Part shown: one piece after another, positions 9,845 to 20,297 of the stretch | Layout of the letters: every line of letters begins with the position of its first letter | Position numbering within the stretch: position 1 is the first letter of the stretch | Assembly: GCF_004664715.2 (NCBI RefSeq) | Contig: NC_051070.1 | Location: 72,792,200-72,856,199 of the forward strand | Source: Peromyscus leucopus | Taxonomy: Eukaryota; Chordata; Mammalia; Rodentia; Cricetidae | Reading direction: 5' to 3' | Length of the DNA: 64,000 nt | The notes under the pieces: generated by a model | Told to the model about the DNA's origin: nothing | Databases searched by the model: none | What the model saw: the letters and a program-made list of their open reading frames with translations, nothing else | Made by a program: the position numbers and the translations under genes

Positions 9845-10809
9845 TCTCGGCAGTAAACCCAAACGTTTTTTTTGAAGCGAAACAAAATCATACTAAATAG
9901 GAATAATCTGATTTAGTGTAACCACGACATAACAACTGTGTCAGACGCATGTATTTCACCTTTAGGTACACTCTCTTCCTGTGAATTAACAGCGAGAGTA
10001 ACTACCAGACACTACCACCCACCGTTTACACACACTCCCGAGTATCGTGACACCCATCTCTCTTCTGCAGTTTCCAGAAAATGTTTCCAGGACTTCCTTA
10101 GAGAAGCGAGTTTTATGTCAAGGATTTCACCATGCCCTCTGATTGCCTCAGCTGTCATCTTTGAATTCTGGAACATCAGGAGGCCGCAAATGGGAGGCGT
10201 CCTGCTTCAGGAAGCCTGGGCTCCTCCCTCCCTCCCTCGGGCCCTTTTGTGCGGGGATGCAAGAGTCCTAGGCAGTGTCCCTCCTTGGAAACCGCTCTCA
10301 CCAGAGCTTTCCTTACGAGGATTTTTAACCTCTCACTGCTGGAAATTCTGAAGCAGGGGTTCTGGGCACAGAGCTTTTTGCAAGGCTCTCTGGTGTGCTT
10401 AGGGGTGCCCGCGGAACTAAAGATGCTACCAAGTTACTCTTCAGGCCCACCGGAGGTTGTACCCAGCCCCATCTTCCTTGAAACCACGCTCCTCCACTGC
10501 ACTTTGCCTTCTCTAGCTGAGTTCTAGGCCCAACCCTCAATCCAGCTTAGTTTCTCTTGGAGACTGTAGTCTCTTGCCAAACCACAGAAATGCTGGGCCA
10601 CGTCTCTTCCAGGTGCTAAATCAATCTGGATTCTAAGCCTTTGTGGGCAAAGAAGGTACTGTTCTGAGTCTTCCATGAAAGGCCCCGAAGGAGCCTAAAT
10701 GGTCTGCTACGTTTTGCTCATTTTCCATGTGCAGGAAGTAGGAGGTAGAATTTATCAGGAAGGAGCTGTGTGGCTTCCCAGGGAAGTGGTGGTTATGCAA
10801 CTAGATAAG
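9845..10809. other. Unassigned non-coding DNA
   Basis: No recognisable gene, SINE or L1. A 137-codon frame (9938-10351) and overlapping frames in other registers have no domain signature. Confidence 0.4.
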
Positions 10810-10816
10810 TGTGTGC

Positions 10817-10853
<37 letters not shown>

Positions 10854-11085
10854 CGTGAGTGTATATATGTGAGTGTATTGCGAGTGTATGCATGTGTGTG
10901 ACTCTGTGTGTGTATGCATGTGTGAGTGTATTGTGAGTGTATGCATGTGTGTGACTGTGTGTGTGTGTGCGCGCGCGCGTGCGCGTGTGTGTGTGTGTAT
11001 TGCGAGTGTATGCATGTGTGTGACTCTGTGTGTGTGTATGCATGTGTGAGTGTATGCATGTGTGTGACTCTGTGTGTATGTGTGC

Positions 11086-11128
<43 letters not shown>
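10810..11128. repeat. Compound GT-rich tract with Z-DNA-type core
   Basis: A (GT)n run is followed by imperfect longer units built of 'gagtgtatgcatgtgtgtgact' and 'attgcgagtgtatgcatgtg'. There is a (GC)n-containing alternating stretch around 10960-11000 and a final (GT)n. It produces long Cys/Val and His/Thr frames on both strands that are not genes. Confidence 0.95.
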
Positions 11129-11130
<2 letters not shown>

Positions 11131-11575
11131 CCTTATTAAAGTAGATCACATTACACAGGCAGGGAGGGAGAAGAACACAGAGCTAATAGTTATAACCAAA
11201 ATCTCTAAGGGGTTGCCAGCAAGTCAAGTGAGGGATTCAGAGGCACGGTAATCAATTTAAGGCCTGGCAGAGTTGGAAATCAACATGTTTCCCTCCTTGT
11301 TTTTTTTTTTTTTAACTTTCTCATGTTATGAGCGTACAATGCTGGAGGATTTCATCCAAGTAATCCCCCCAAAAAGATGATAGTAAAGCCTTCAGGGAGG
11401 CTCATCATCCCGTGAAGTTGCTGATGCTAAGCCTGATGACCTCGTCCTGGGGATCCACACAGTGGAAGAAGAGAAGAACTCTTACATGTTGTCCCCTGAC
11501 CTCTACCCAATCACCATGGCACAGGCACCACCCTCGCACACACTAAATAAATACATAAGATTTGAAATTATAAAA
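11129..11575. other. Unassigned non-coding DNA
   Basis: Contains a poly(T) run near 11300-11313 and otherwise nothing I recognise. Confidence 0.4.
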
Positions 11576-11725
11576 TGGGCTGGAGAGATGCTTCAGTAGT
11601 TAAAAGAGCTTGCTGCTCTCCCAGAGGAACCGAGTTTGGTTTTAGCGCCCAATATAGGTGGCTCACAACTGATTCTAACTCCATCTCCAGGAGATATGAC
11701 ATCTATTGGGCACCTGCACTTAGGT

Positions 11726-11770
<45 letters not shown>

Positions 11771-11785
11771 GAATAAACCTTAAAT
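11576..11785 (+). repeat. B2 SINE with (CA)n
   Basis: Starts 'gggctggagagatgcttcag', includes 'gctgctctcccagagga', and ends in a (CA)n run at about 11728-11769 and 'aataaacctta'. Confidence 0.85.
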
Positions 11786-11975
11786 CCTGGCATGGGTGGC
11801 ACATGCCTTTAATCTCAGCCTTTAAGATGCAGAGGTAGGTAGATCTTTGTGAGCTTGAGGCCAGCCTAGTCAATATATCTGATGTCTTCAGACCTAACAA
11901 TACCAAGCTCCATGTCTGTCAGGGTTATATAGTGAGACTTTGTCTGGAAAACAAAACAAAACAAAAAATCAAAAA
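11786..11975 (+). repeat. B1 SINE with an internal extra segment
   Basis: The B1 5' half ('catgcctttaatctcagcc', 'gagcttgaggccagcct') and 3' end ('gtgagactttgtctgg') are separated by about 50 bp that does not match B1, so it is interrupted or rearranged. Confidence 0.65.
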
Positions 11976-13138
11976 ACAAATATCAGAAATTCTTACAAAT
12001 TAAAAATAATGCAAGTACGGTCCCTTTAGACCACCCATTCACATACTCCTTGTGCAGTTAATGTTTACTGAGCTCAGGGGTCATAGCATCAGTTCGGGGG
12101 ACAGGAACCAGTTTTAAGGATTCCTAAGTGGCCCTAGTGGGTGCTGATGAGCCGGGATTTTTATTTGTTTGTTTTGTTTAAAAAGTATCTGGATTCTCTA
12201 GAGCCATGATGATTATTCTAGTTCATCTTTTCCAAGGATTTATCTTATTTTCTGCTCCAGAGAAGAAAGCAGACCCCAGGAGTGCAGGGAGGGAAGAATG
12301 CCCTGGGGGTACAGGGAGGAAGGCGTCTTTAATGGTCCCTCCATTCAGAAGGCTTGGGCGAGTGCCCAGGCTGCTGGTACAGAAGAGAAGCCGGGTAAGA
12401 TGTGATCAGAGCACTTCTTGAACTTGAACATGGAAGGGACTGTCCTACCCTTCAAAGAGTAGGCTTTGGGCAATTTCTCCTCATCTGGTCATTCTTGGGT
12501 TATTAGCCTGTGGCGGTTGTTATAGGAACCCAAGGAACATCTTGAGACACGAAATGCCTGCCCCTCCCACGGAAGGAATTTGTGTGCACAGCCTGGGGCT
12601 CTAACCGTTAAACCCAGGTTGACTGAAGGTGTCCAACTCAGAACACCATGGGTCTGAGAGCCGGAGCTCTTGGGTGTTTGCGGGGCCTCTTGGTTCACCT
12701 GGGAGGGGAGTTCGAATATCGCCCAGGAGCTTGTAGCAGGGATCAGCTCTGAGGAGGTGTCCCTTTGACCACGTTGCCAGTTCCCTAAGCTGTTTCATAG
12801 GAATACTCCTCTACTCCTAAGTCAGACCCCGCTTTTGGGTCGGGACCTAGCAGCTAACGCCTTGCTTTCTCATTGCTTGTTTCCAGGAAACATTTCACCT
12901 CTCCTTCCTGGGTAGCCAGTCATATGAGATCAGCCTGTGCCTGCCTTTAAATGAATCTCAGTGACCTTGGTGTGTAAAAGCAGATTGGAGTCTCACTGTC
13001 AAGCTTCTTTTTTCCTAGCACTCCTGTTGGAGATACAGAAATGGAAACCCTTGAAAGTGACGTGCGTGGTTTCGCATGCTAACGTAGGTAGTTGATGTCA
13101 CTAAGGGGACAAGACATGACATCTTTTACCCATTTGCC
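11976..13138. other. Unassigned non-coding DNA
   Basis: About 1.15 kb without a recognisable gene or repeat; the short frames (60-71 codons) are uninformative. Confidence 0.4.
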
Positions 13139-13672
13139 TGTTGTGCCCAGGTCGCAAGACCCCCAAGCAAGACCACCACAGAGCCAATATCCGATGCAAG
13201 CACACAGAGGTTTTTATTAACAAAACAAGCAAGCTCGGTCCGCCATCCAACATCCGACAGAGCAGGTGGAGGAGAACGGCCCCGAGCACTCACTTGAAGG
13301 GGTTTATATAGGAAAAGTTTACGTGCAGCTTGGGATTGGACGAGGGGGCTAGGGTGAGGTAAGCATGTGATTACTAATTGCTAACAGGATTCAGGGTATC
13401 TATAGAGACAAAAATTTTTATTCCCTCTGTCCTGCTTTTGTTGACACATTCAGATTTATTGTTAGTGTTCCTACTCTCCTCTAGGGTCAATGTCTGGTCA
13501 GTTGAGTCCATTACTCCCTCTATCTTGTTGTGCCAAGTCCAGGAAGCATAGATTGATTGTCCCAGCCTTAAGTTCAACCTCTGATCACTTCTAAAACTGC
13601 TGGTCAGCAAATCCCTTTGAAGGAGGGGAGGGGGAAGCGTCTCTCAAGATGGCTGCTGATTTCTCCCTTTCA
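13139..13672 (-). repeat. Solo ERV LTR, about 534 bp
   Basis: On the minus strand it begins TG and ends CA. It contains a TATA-like box (plus-strand 'ggtttatatagg' near 13298-13310) and, about 95 bp further along, an AATAAA signal (plus-strand 'tttttattaac' near 13210-13220). That U3-R-U5 order is what an LTR shows. No internal retroviral sequence adjoins it. The class is unsure (ERV1-like by length and layout). Flanks share only GCC, so a target-site duplication is not proven. Confidence 0.65.
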
Positions 13673-13843
13673 GCCTCCCCTATAAACACGTGATCTTAGC
13701 GGACAGTGTGCTAAAGATGGGCTCTCTTCTCCATATGTGCACAGTTTGTGGAGAGGAAGCCAGGCAAAGCCTCTACAGCACCATGTGGCCAGTCATTCAC
13801 AGGAAACTCACTTCCCCCAGCAGTGGCTGTTGAAGAAGATTCT

Positions 13844-13989
13844 CCAGGCGGTGGTGGCGCCCGCCTTTAATCTCAGCACTTGGGAGGCAGAGCCAGGCAG
13901 ATCTCTGTGAGTTCGAGGCCAGCCTGGTCTCCAAAGCGAGTTCCAGGAAAAGTGCAAAGCTACACAGAGAAACCCTGTCTCGAAAAACC
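13844..13989 (+). repeat. B1 SINE
   Basis: Nearly full-length B1 from 'ccaggcggtggtggcgcccg' to 'gaaaccctgtctcgaaaaac'. Confidence 0.9.
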
Positions 13990-14479
13990 AATCCGTTGGG
14001 GAGTTATTTCTGGGGAGGGTGGCCATGGAGTGCAAGTACAGTTTACCTCCAGAGACTCAGTAATTGCAGGGTAAGTCTCAGGCTTTTGTGTTTGTAATTA
14101 GTAGCCAAGACGTTCTGATGGATTTTGCACAAAAACTACCTCCTCTTAATAGCATGTATGTTATATGAAAGCAGACAGAGGGACTATTCGATAAGGGGAA
14201 GGGGACTAGGAAGTGGGTCAGAGAGGAGATCAGTGTGTGTGTGGTGGACAATAATAGCCAAGCATGTTGATATCTATGTATAAAGATGTTACCATGGAAG
14301 CTATTGCTTTGAATGATAATTAAAAATAACAATACCCCGCTCCCACTTTGTTTTCAATCTAGAAAAGCCAGAAAACCCTAGTCTTAGGAGTGGCTGAAAA
14401 GTGGAGCTGAGGGCATTGGCCTTTCCTGATTACACTGTGAAGCTCCCCCTCGTTAGAATTCCTAGCCACTCCCCCAGCT
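13990..14479. other. Unassigned non-coding DNA
   Basis: No feature recognised. Confidence 0.4.
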
Positions 14480-14830
14480 ACATGACCACGTGTATGATTG
14501 TGCAGCCGCACTGTCCAGTAGCCAGGCAAGATGTTTAGTCATCCTTGGGCCTTACGTCCTATGTAATCCATGTGCCGCATGCAGTGTGATCACGTATTTT
14601 ATGCATGCGTGGCATGGCTACGTAAGCCCAGATGCGCATGTGCAGGGGGTGGGACCTATAAAAGCAGGTTCCACCTATTCCTCAGCTCTCTTCCTGCATG
14701 TCATTCCGTAGGCCTATGCACACCCCCTATCTATTCCCTTCATAAACTCTTATAGTGGGTTTTGTTCTGCCTTGTGGCTTTTCTTGCATGGTAAACAGCG
14801 CTGCTTAATAAATAACATCGCACCACTTAA
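14480..14830 (+). repeat. Solo LTR-like element, family shared with 36040-36625
   Basis: A TATAAA box (near 14656) is followed by an initiator region and AATAAA motifs near 14807 and 14828, giving an LTR-like layout. Two segments ('tatgcatgcgtggcatggct' and 'ggtaaacagcgctgc') have close counterparts in the element at 36040-36625. It is probably an ERVK-type LTR. No internal genes flank it. Confidence 0.5.
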
Positions 14831-14949
14831 TAAATGACACCCCTTCTTTCATATGGATAGCCATGTATTTCAGTTTGATGTGAATTGATCAGATGAGGCA
14901 TCTTCAAAAAGAGAGTGATGAGCCCTTAGCCCTTCTTTAGGGCACGATC

Positions 14950-14992
14950 TCCATCCCAGGTGCCCTTAACCATTGAGCCATCTCTCCAGCCC
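14950..14992 (-). repeat. B2 SINE 5' fragment
   Basis: Reads 'accattgagccatctctcca' followed by 'gccc', the reverse complement of the B2 start. Confidence 0.7.
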
Positions 14993-15207
14993 AAGACCTG
15001 GCAAATTCCTAAACAACATTGAGATTTGTTAAACAGAAAGAAAAGGAAACAGGCCTGCTCTGACTGTCCCACGTAAAACTGCACAGTGTCCATCTTCTAA
15101 AACACCCAGTATGTTTACTTTTCATTGTCAATCAGCATCTACCAGATGTAAACTCCACGAGAGCAAGAATTTAAACTTTTTATATAAATAGCTGCAGATA
15201 TATACAG

Positions 15208-15210
15208 AAA

Positions 15211-15237
<27 letters not shown>
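15208..15237. repeat. (GA)n microsatellite
   Basis: About 15 GA units. Confidence 0.9.
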
Positions 15238-15242
<5 letters not shown>

Positions 15243-15264
15243 TGGTGGATCCCATCATACTCGT

Positions 15265-15463
15265 TGTCTAAGTTGTTTTTCTGTTTCTGTGCTAAGACAT
15301 TATGACCAAGGCTACTTACAGAAGAGTTTACTGGGGACTTAGAGTTTCAGGAAATTGGAGTCCTTGGCCATCATGGCGGGGAGCATGGCAACAGGCAGGC
15401 AGGCAGGCATGGTGCTGGAGCAGGAGCTGAGAGCTCACACCCTGGTGGAGATGATGGAGACAG

Positions 15464-15535
<72 letters not shown>

Positions 15536-15640
15536 GGGAATGGTGTGGGCTTTTGGAACCTCAAAGCCCACTGCTAGTGACACGCCTCACAATCCTTCCC
15601 AAACAGTTCCATCAAATGGGGACCAAGTGTTCAAATGTAC
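15265..15640 (-). repeat. Family R repeat with (GA)n expansion
   Basis: Minus-strand copy of the family described at 3469-3820, recognised by 'aagacattatgaccaaggc' and 'aagcccactgctagtgacac'. A pure (GA)n run of about 66 bp (15467-15534) has grown inside it. A similar GA run sits at the equivalent point of the copy at 41137-41512. Confidence 0.7.
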
Positions 15641-15699
15641 AGGGCTGTAGGGACCATTGTCATTCTAAGGATCACACTTATCTTCCTAAAACAACATCG

Positions 15700-15775
15700 G
15701 AGGCTGGAGTATAGCTCAGGGGCAAAGCAATGGTCAGCACATATCGTGCTTTTGATCTTTTGCCCCAACCCCAAC
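15700..15775 (+). repeat. ID-like SINE fragment
   Basis: The tRNA-derived start 'ggctggagtatagctcaggg' is followed by 'gcaaagcaatggtcagcac', as in ID/B4 elements. Confidence 0.5.
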
Positions 15776-15779
15776 AGAC

Positions 15780-16135
15780 TGTCTCTCCCTCTCTCTCTCC
15801 TTCTCTCTCTCTCTTCCTCTCTTACACACACTTAAACATTTGCGTATACACACTAACACAAACACACACACAATCTCACATAATACACTCACATCACACA
15901 TTTACAGTCACACATACATATACAATAACACGCTCTCACATAAATGTACAACACACACATTCATACACACTCTCACACATGTACGTTTTCACACATATAT
16001 ACCATTCCGCGTACTTATAGTCATACACACACATGCACCCTCACATAATCACACACACATTCTCACATACACACATCCATACACTCAGACACACATACAC
16101 GCACACACTTCCACACACATGTTCATCCGCACACT
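15780..16135. repeat. CT tract followed by a CA-rich compound tract
   Basis: A CT-rich run (about 15780-15820) is followed by about 300 bp of imperfect CA/ACAT units. Long His/Thr-rich frames here are artefacts of the repeat. Confidence 0.9.
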
Positions 16136-17202
16136 CGAGCTAAAGGCTCAATGTCAGAGCAAGACTACATCAAGTGCTGTTTTCTATGCTTCCCCCCCCC
16201 CCCGCCCCCGCCCCACATCTGTTCATCAGACATTCTGAGATGGACGGTGACACACTTTTTCTATTGCCCCAGCATCCGGAACCACATGTCTTACTAAGTG
16301 CCCATCCACTAATTCCCATGTGGAAGCTGATGGATGATTTGTGTTTTGTTTGTTTTAACACCTGATATGGTTCAAAGATTCAGCAGAGTCTGGGAACTGT
16401 TGCCACACCTTCAGAAGCTCAGGGCTTTAGCTAGATGAACGCTCAGTCCAGAGAACTGATTTTACGCAGTCCCAGATACCATATGGGAATCAAACATGCT
16501 GAAACTGGTGTTTGGAGCTGGCAGGATGGAACTCTTGCTATGCTTCCTGATTTTATGTCCCTACCATGACCAGTCTGGAACTTCTATCTCTATTAGTGGA
16601 GTAAAAAGCACAGCTCTTTCACAGATTTGTAGTTAGGACTGATTAAAAACTTAGATGATGGGCAAATCTGTGGTTGGCATACACCAGGATTACATGTTTC
16701 CACAGAGTCCACAACTGTTCAACGAGAACCTCTATCCAGGACCGGCCTCACCAATGTCTCACTTTGAAGGCAAAGTCTCTTCCTCCCCGAAGGCATCCAA
16801 GCACACTGTTCCACGGGTTCCTCCCTTTCTGCCCTCTCCTCTTCTGCCCTCCCCACAGTCAGCAACTCCTTACCGGCTCTTATCTGGGGACTGTGAGACG
16901 CAAAGGATTTCCTCACATACATGATTAAAGGGACATGTTACCTGTGAGAGCAAGAGCAAGAAGGGCAGGTGAGGGGAGCTAGCAAAGACCGCAGGAGAAT
17001 CCCTGCAAGGGAAAGAAAGAACAGATGGTAGCCAATAGTCTGGACAGCGTGTGGAACTGGGTGGAAAGGAAGCTGATCAGTAATAGGAGTGAGAGCTTTC
17101 TGACGGGCAGCCTTTGCAATGGGGTCTTCTATGGCCAGTGTGATTTTAAATAGCAGGACAGGATAATATATCCTGGAGGACTCTCATCACCCTCTCCTCC
17201 TT
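16136..17202. other. Upstream region of Rnase12, unassigned
   Basis: Contains a C-rich stretch at about 16191-16216 and otherwise low-repeat sequence. A non-coding 5' exon and promoter of Rnase12 may lie here or further left, but I see no signal that fixes them. The 89-codon frame at 16655-16924 has no family resemblance. Confidence 0.4.
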
Positions 17203-17223
17203 TCTGTTCCCTTTGTTTACTAG
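17203..17223 (+). other. Rnase12: 3' splice acceptor of Rnase12 coding exon
   Basis: A long polypyrimidine run from about 17190 ends in TTTACTAG, with AG at 17222-17223. This places the start of the coding exon at 17224, 38 nt before the chosen ATG. RNase A family genes typically have a non-coding first exon spliced to a single coding exon. Confidence 0.7.
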
Positions 17224-17261
17224 GAGTTAAAGCCAGAGATGTGAAGGGAATCTTGCCCCTG

Positions 17262-17699
17262 ATGGTACTAATGGTGATCGTTTTCCTGCTGCTCCTGTTC
17301 TGGGAAAACGAGACGACTGAGGATATTACGCTGACCTCCATAGAGCATTTGCACGTGGACTATCCTCAGAACTCTGCCCTTCTGAGGTACTGCAACTACA
17401 TGATCCTACAGAGAGTCATCAGGGAACCTGACCACGCGTGCAAAAAGCTGCATGTCTTCATCCATGAGCGGCCTCAGAAAATCAACAGCGTTTGCACTTC
17501 CTCCAAGCAGATGACATGCCCAAACTATTCTGAGAGCTCCTGCTTCCAGAGTGAGACGAGATTCAGAATGACCGTCTGTCAGCTCATCGACGGTACCAGA
17601 TATCCAGCCTGCAGGTACCAAATCGCCCCTATAGAGGGCTTCATTCTTGTCACTTGTGATGACTTGGGGCCAGTTAATTTTCAGGGGTATATTGAATAG
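17262..17699 (+). CDS. Rnase12: Ribonuclease A family member 12 (non-active)
   Basis: A 145-residue protein in one exon. I recognise it as RNASE12, a secreted-type, catalytically degenerate RNase A homologue. The first ATG of the frame is at 17262; upstream codons exist but the only initiator there would be GTG. Residues 1-13 are hydrophobic (MVLMVIVFLLLLF) and act as signal peptide or anchor. All eight family cysteines are present: C44, C60, C78, C86, C94, C106, C117 and C132. Of the catalytic triad, the His12 equivalent (H31 in EHLHVDY) and Lys41 (K61 in ACKK) remain, but the signature NTF is HVF and the final His119 is Asn (N139 in GPVNF). A sequon NYS begins at N88. The loss of the general-acid His fits the 'non-active' label. 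Rnase11 follows 6.2 kb downstream on the same strand. Expression is probably epididymal, from what is known of the family. The identification is firm; the physiological role is unknown. Confidence 0.93.
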   Translation: MVLMVIVFLLLLFWENETTEDITLTSIEHLHVDYPQNSALLRYCNYMILQRVIREPDHACKKLHVFIHERPQKINSVCTSSKQMTCPNYSESSCFQSETRFRMTVCQLIDGTRYPACRYQIAPIEGFILVTCDDLGPVNFQGYIE

Positions 17700-17837
17700 C
17701 TCGCCAGCAGCACAGGATGTGCGAACCTCTCTCCGGTTGACCTGAGCTGTGGCTGTGGTGTACCGCTGTGAGCGGAATGGGGCCGGGGGTGGTGGATCCT
17801 GCCAGTGTGGCTGAGGAGGCACCACTGATTCTGTGTC

Positions 17838-17843
17838 AATAAA
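17838..17843 (+). terminator. Rnase12: Poly(A) signal of Rnase12
   Basis: Canonical AATAAA 139 nt after the stop codon, with a GT/T-rich stretch about 35-45 nt further on. Confidence 0.75.
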
Positions 17844-17849
17844 GACATC

Positions 17850-18239
17850 TTTGCTGAATGAAACCACAAACTCCGCACGTGTTTTCAGTTCTTGCTCCTT
17901 GCCAGTGAGTCATTTGATGAGAATCGACAGGCATCTTGTAGGACTGAGGAAAAGGGAGAAGGGGAAAAAGTGACATGATCTTATTTTAATTAAAAATGAA
18001 TTAAACATATCAGCTTCACGTTCTTTCTTTCTCTTAAAAAAAAAAAAAAAAAAAACATGGAGTCCAATTTGGGCTGGCCAACTACTCCTGAGCGTGAGGC
18101 CTGCCCTGAGGTATGGCTGTCATACCCAATGGCACTCCATTAAAGAAAACTGAGGTTTCCTCTTCCAGCAGCAATCAATTAATAGATTTTTGCCAGGGCA
18201 GGGGGGGGGGGTTGTCTTCACTTCCCCTTCAATTTACTT
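17850..18239. other. Unassigned DNA after Rnase12
   Basis: Contains a 20-base poly(A) run near 18036-18055 that may end a degraded retroposon, and a G run near 18201-18210. Confidence 0.4.
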
Positions 18240-18420
18240 GTTTTATTTTGTGTGTTTGTGTCACATTTATGAAGTGCCCAGAGAGGTGAAAAGGGGGGCC
18301 TCTAACTCCCCGACACTGGAGTTACAGTTGGTGTGAGACTCTCTGTGAGTTCTGGAAACTGAACCTTGGTCTCTGCAAGAGCAGAAAGTGCTGTTAACCT
18401 CTGAGCCAGATCTCCAGCCC
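18240..18420 (-). repeat. B2/B3-type SINE
   Basis: Reverse-oriented copy ending 'ctgagccagatctccagccc', with 'ctctgcaagagcagaaagtg' inside. Confidence 0.75.
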
Positions 18421-20194
18421 TCAATTTATTTTTTTTTAAGAAAAAGCAATTGGGGTCACCTCTTAGGAACCTTTCTCCTTTAATATATATATTTTAAACT
18501 TCTTGTTTGTTTTGACCAAATCCACCCAACTCGCTCTCCTCCAACTCCTCTCACGCCCCCTACGTCTCCACCCACAACTTCATGCATTTTTTCTTTCTCA
18601 ACCCAGAGCCTACTTTCCTGTGCGCCACCAAGTCTAATCAGAGCCATCTGTGAGTTTGGAACTCACCGTCAGAGCCTGAACCTGTGGGCTCCCAGGGTCG
18701 GCCATGTGTGGTATGGCCCATGAGTCTTTCCCCCTCCCTGGTTGACTGATAAGAGGACCTGACTTTGGTGCACCCAGTCCCAGGAGGCCAAGCTGCAGCA
18801 AGTTCATGGTTGCCATAGCCAAGTTGTGTACAGAAGGTGGTATTTTGCATCCCCTCTTCCTGTCCCATGGCCCTTAGACTCTTTCAGTCCCGTTTTCATA
18901 ATGCTGTGTGAACCTTAAGGGGTGATATAAATGTCTTGCCTGGGGATGAGCATCCTTTATTCCCAGCATCTTGTTCAGCCATGAGTACTTGTGTTTACCT
19001 TTGTTCACTGCAAGGAGTGAACAAAGCCTTTGTTTAAGGAGGAGAGTACCCTTTGTCCGTAGACAAATAACAGTAAATAACAATAAACAGAGCTATTCAG
19101 AGGGTGGTTTGACGCTGTGTTGATTCAGCCAAGCAGCCAGATTAGGTTCCCCTCCGGAGTCGAAGACCTTTTCGGTGGTGGTTGACAGTATTAGGCAAGA
19201 CCAAAATCCAATTAGGAAGCAGTGGGTTCCCCCCCAACAGTCCTGCCGCTGTTACACCGATAGGCACATCTTGCATGGTAGGTTGGGGTGTCAGTTCCCA
19301 TCTGTGTTGACTCATCAACGCCTTTGCCCCACAGCACCCTGCACAGCACTGCCTGGCACACTGAGAGCGAGCCAGCAGGGGAAAATCTTCCAATCAGTTC
19401 CAGCCTAATTTCTCTACAGCTTTCATCCAACAACAAGTCTGTGTTGTCTACAGCAGTAGGGTGGGTAACCAAGAGAAGTGAAAGGAGCCTATATTTTGTG
19501 TATAGGGGTACTTCTGGGATCTTTAAGGCTTTTCTAGAGACAGATTATATGACTTATACCGCATCTGTTCCAGTTCATCAGGTCCCCCAGGTTGCAAAAG
19601 AAAAGAAAAGGAGATTGGAAGGCACCTGACTGGTCAGAAACCATTTCCCAGAAAGACTGTGGAGAGATACAGATACCAATGTCCCAAGGAAGGACTGAGC
19701 CTCTCTGAGCTAATGTTTTTCCTTTTCAAAGTTTTGGAGGAAACAGAGAGGGCTTTGGACCAGACTGCCAGCTCCTTCCCCTTTTGGTTCTTGCTGTTAA
19801 ATTCAATGTGTGGACACCCCATGTTCAAGTATGGACATGACAGCCTCACAGCCAAAGGAGAGAGGAAGACAAATAGAGGCACCCAATTCTGGAAACTTTA
19901 TCAAATCTTGACTATTAGTTTCCTGTCATTAGTCTTCTAGTTGTTAGTTTTTCCACCCATAAAGCTAGGTAAACTCGGAGGTTGTTTCCAAGTCTGTTAC
20001 CCTATCATTCTATTTCTTAGGGAGTGCAGAGAGCAGCTTTGCTTGAGGGAAGGCTTGGGGTTGGAAAACAGTAAGGAATATGGGTAATGGAGAAGTAGGG
20101 GCCAGTTTCTGGGGCCATTCATTCTGCGTGATGTAGTTTCAGTCCTGTAGGTGAGAAGCAGGACTCAGACAAGTGAGTGGGCCGGAGCAGGGTG
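18421..20194. other. Unassigned DNA between Rnase12 and Rnase11
   Basis: About 1.8 kb with no gene I can support. Opposed frames of 60-113 codons around 18634-19940 have no shared family features. Short purine/pyrimidine and AT stretches occur, but no SINE stands out. Confidence 0.4.
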
Positions 20195-20297
20195 AATGAT
20201 TCCCAAGCTTTCCAGGAAAGGCGCAAAGCTGCACAGAGAAACCCTGTCTCAAAGAACCAAAAAAATAAATAAATAAATAAAAATGATCCCCAAGCTT
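20195..20297 (+). repeat. 5'-truncated B1 with target-site duplication
   Basis: Only the last third of a B1 (20211-20281, from 'tccaggaaaggcgcaaagct' through an AAAT-repeat tail) is present. It is flanked by AATGATTCCCAAGCTT (20195-20210) and AATGATCCCCAAGCTT (20282-20297), a 16-bp direct repeat with one mismatch. That supports a genuine 5'-truncated retroposition. Confidence 0.85.

Noticed and set aside
10755..11149. Long His/Thr and Cys/Val frames
   Set aside because: Artefacts of GT-rich microsatellite sequence, open on both strands.
17241..17261. N-terminal extension of Rnase12 starting at a GTG
   Set aside because: The first codon would be GTG, and the family protein as I recall it begins at the Met encoded at 17262, followed directly by the hydrophobic segment.
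17406..17867. 153-codon minus frame across Rnase12
   Set aside because: Shadow of the Rnase12 coding sequence on the opposite strand; no family features.
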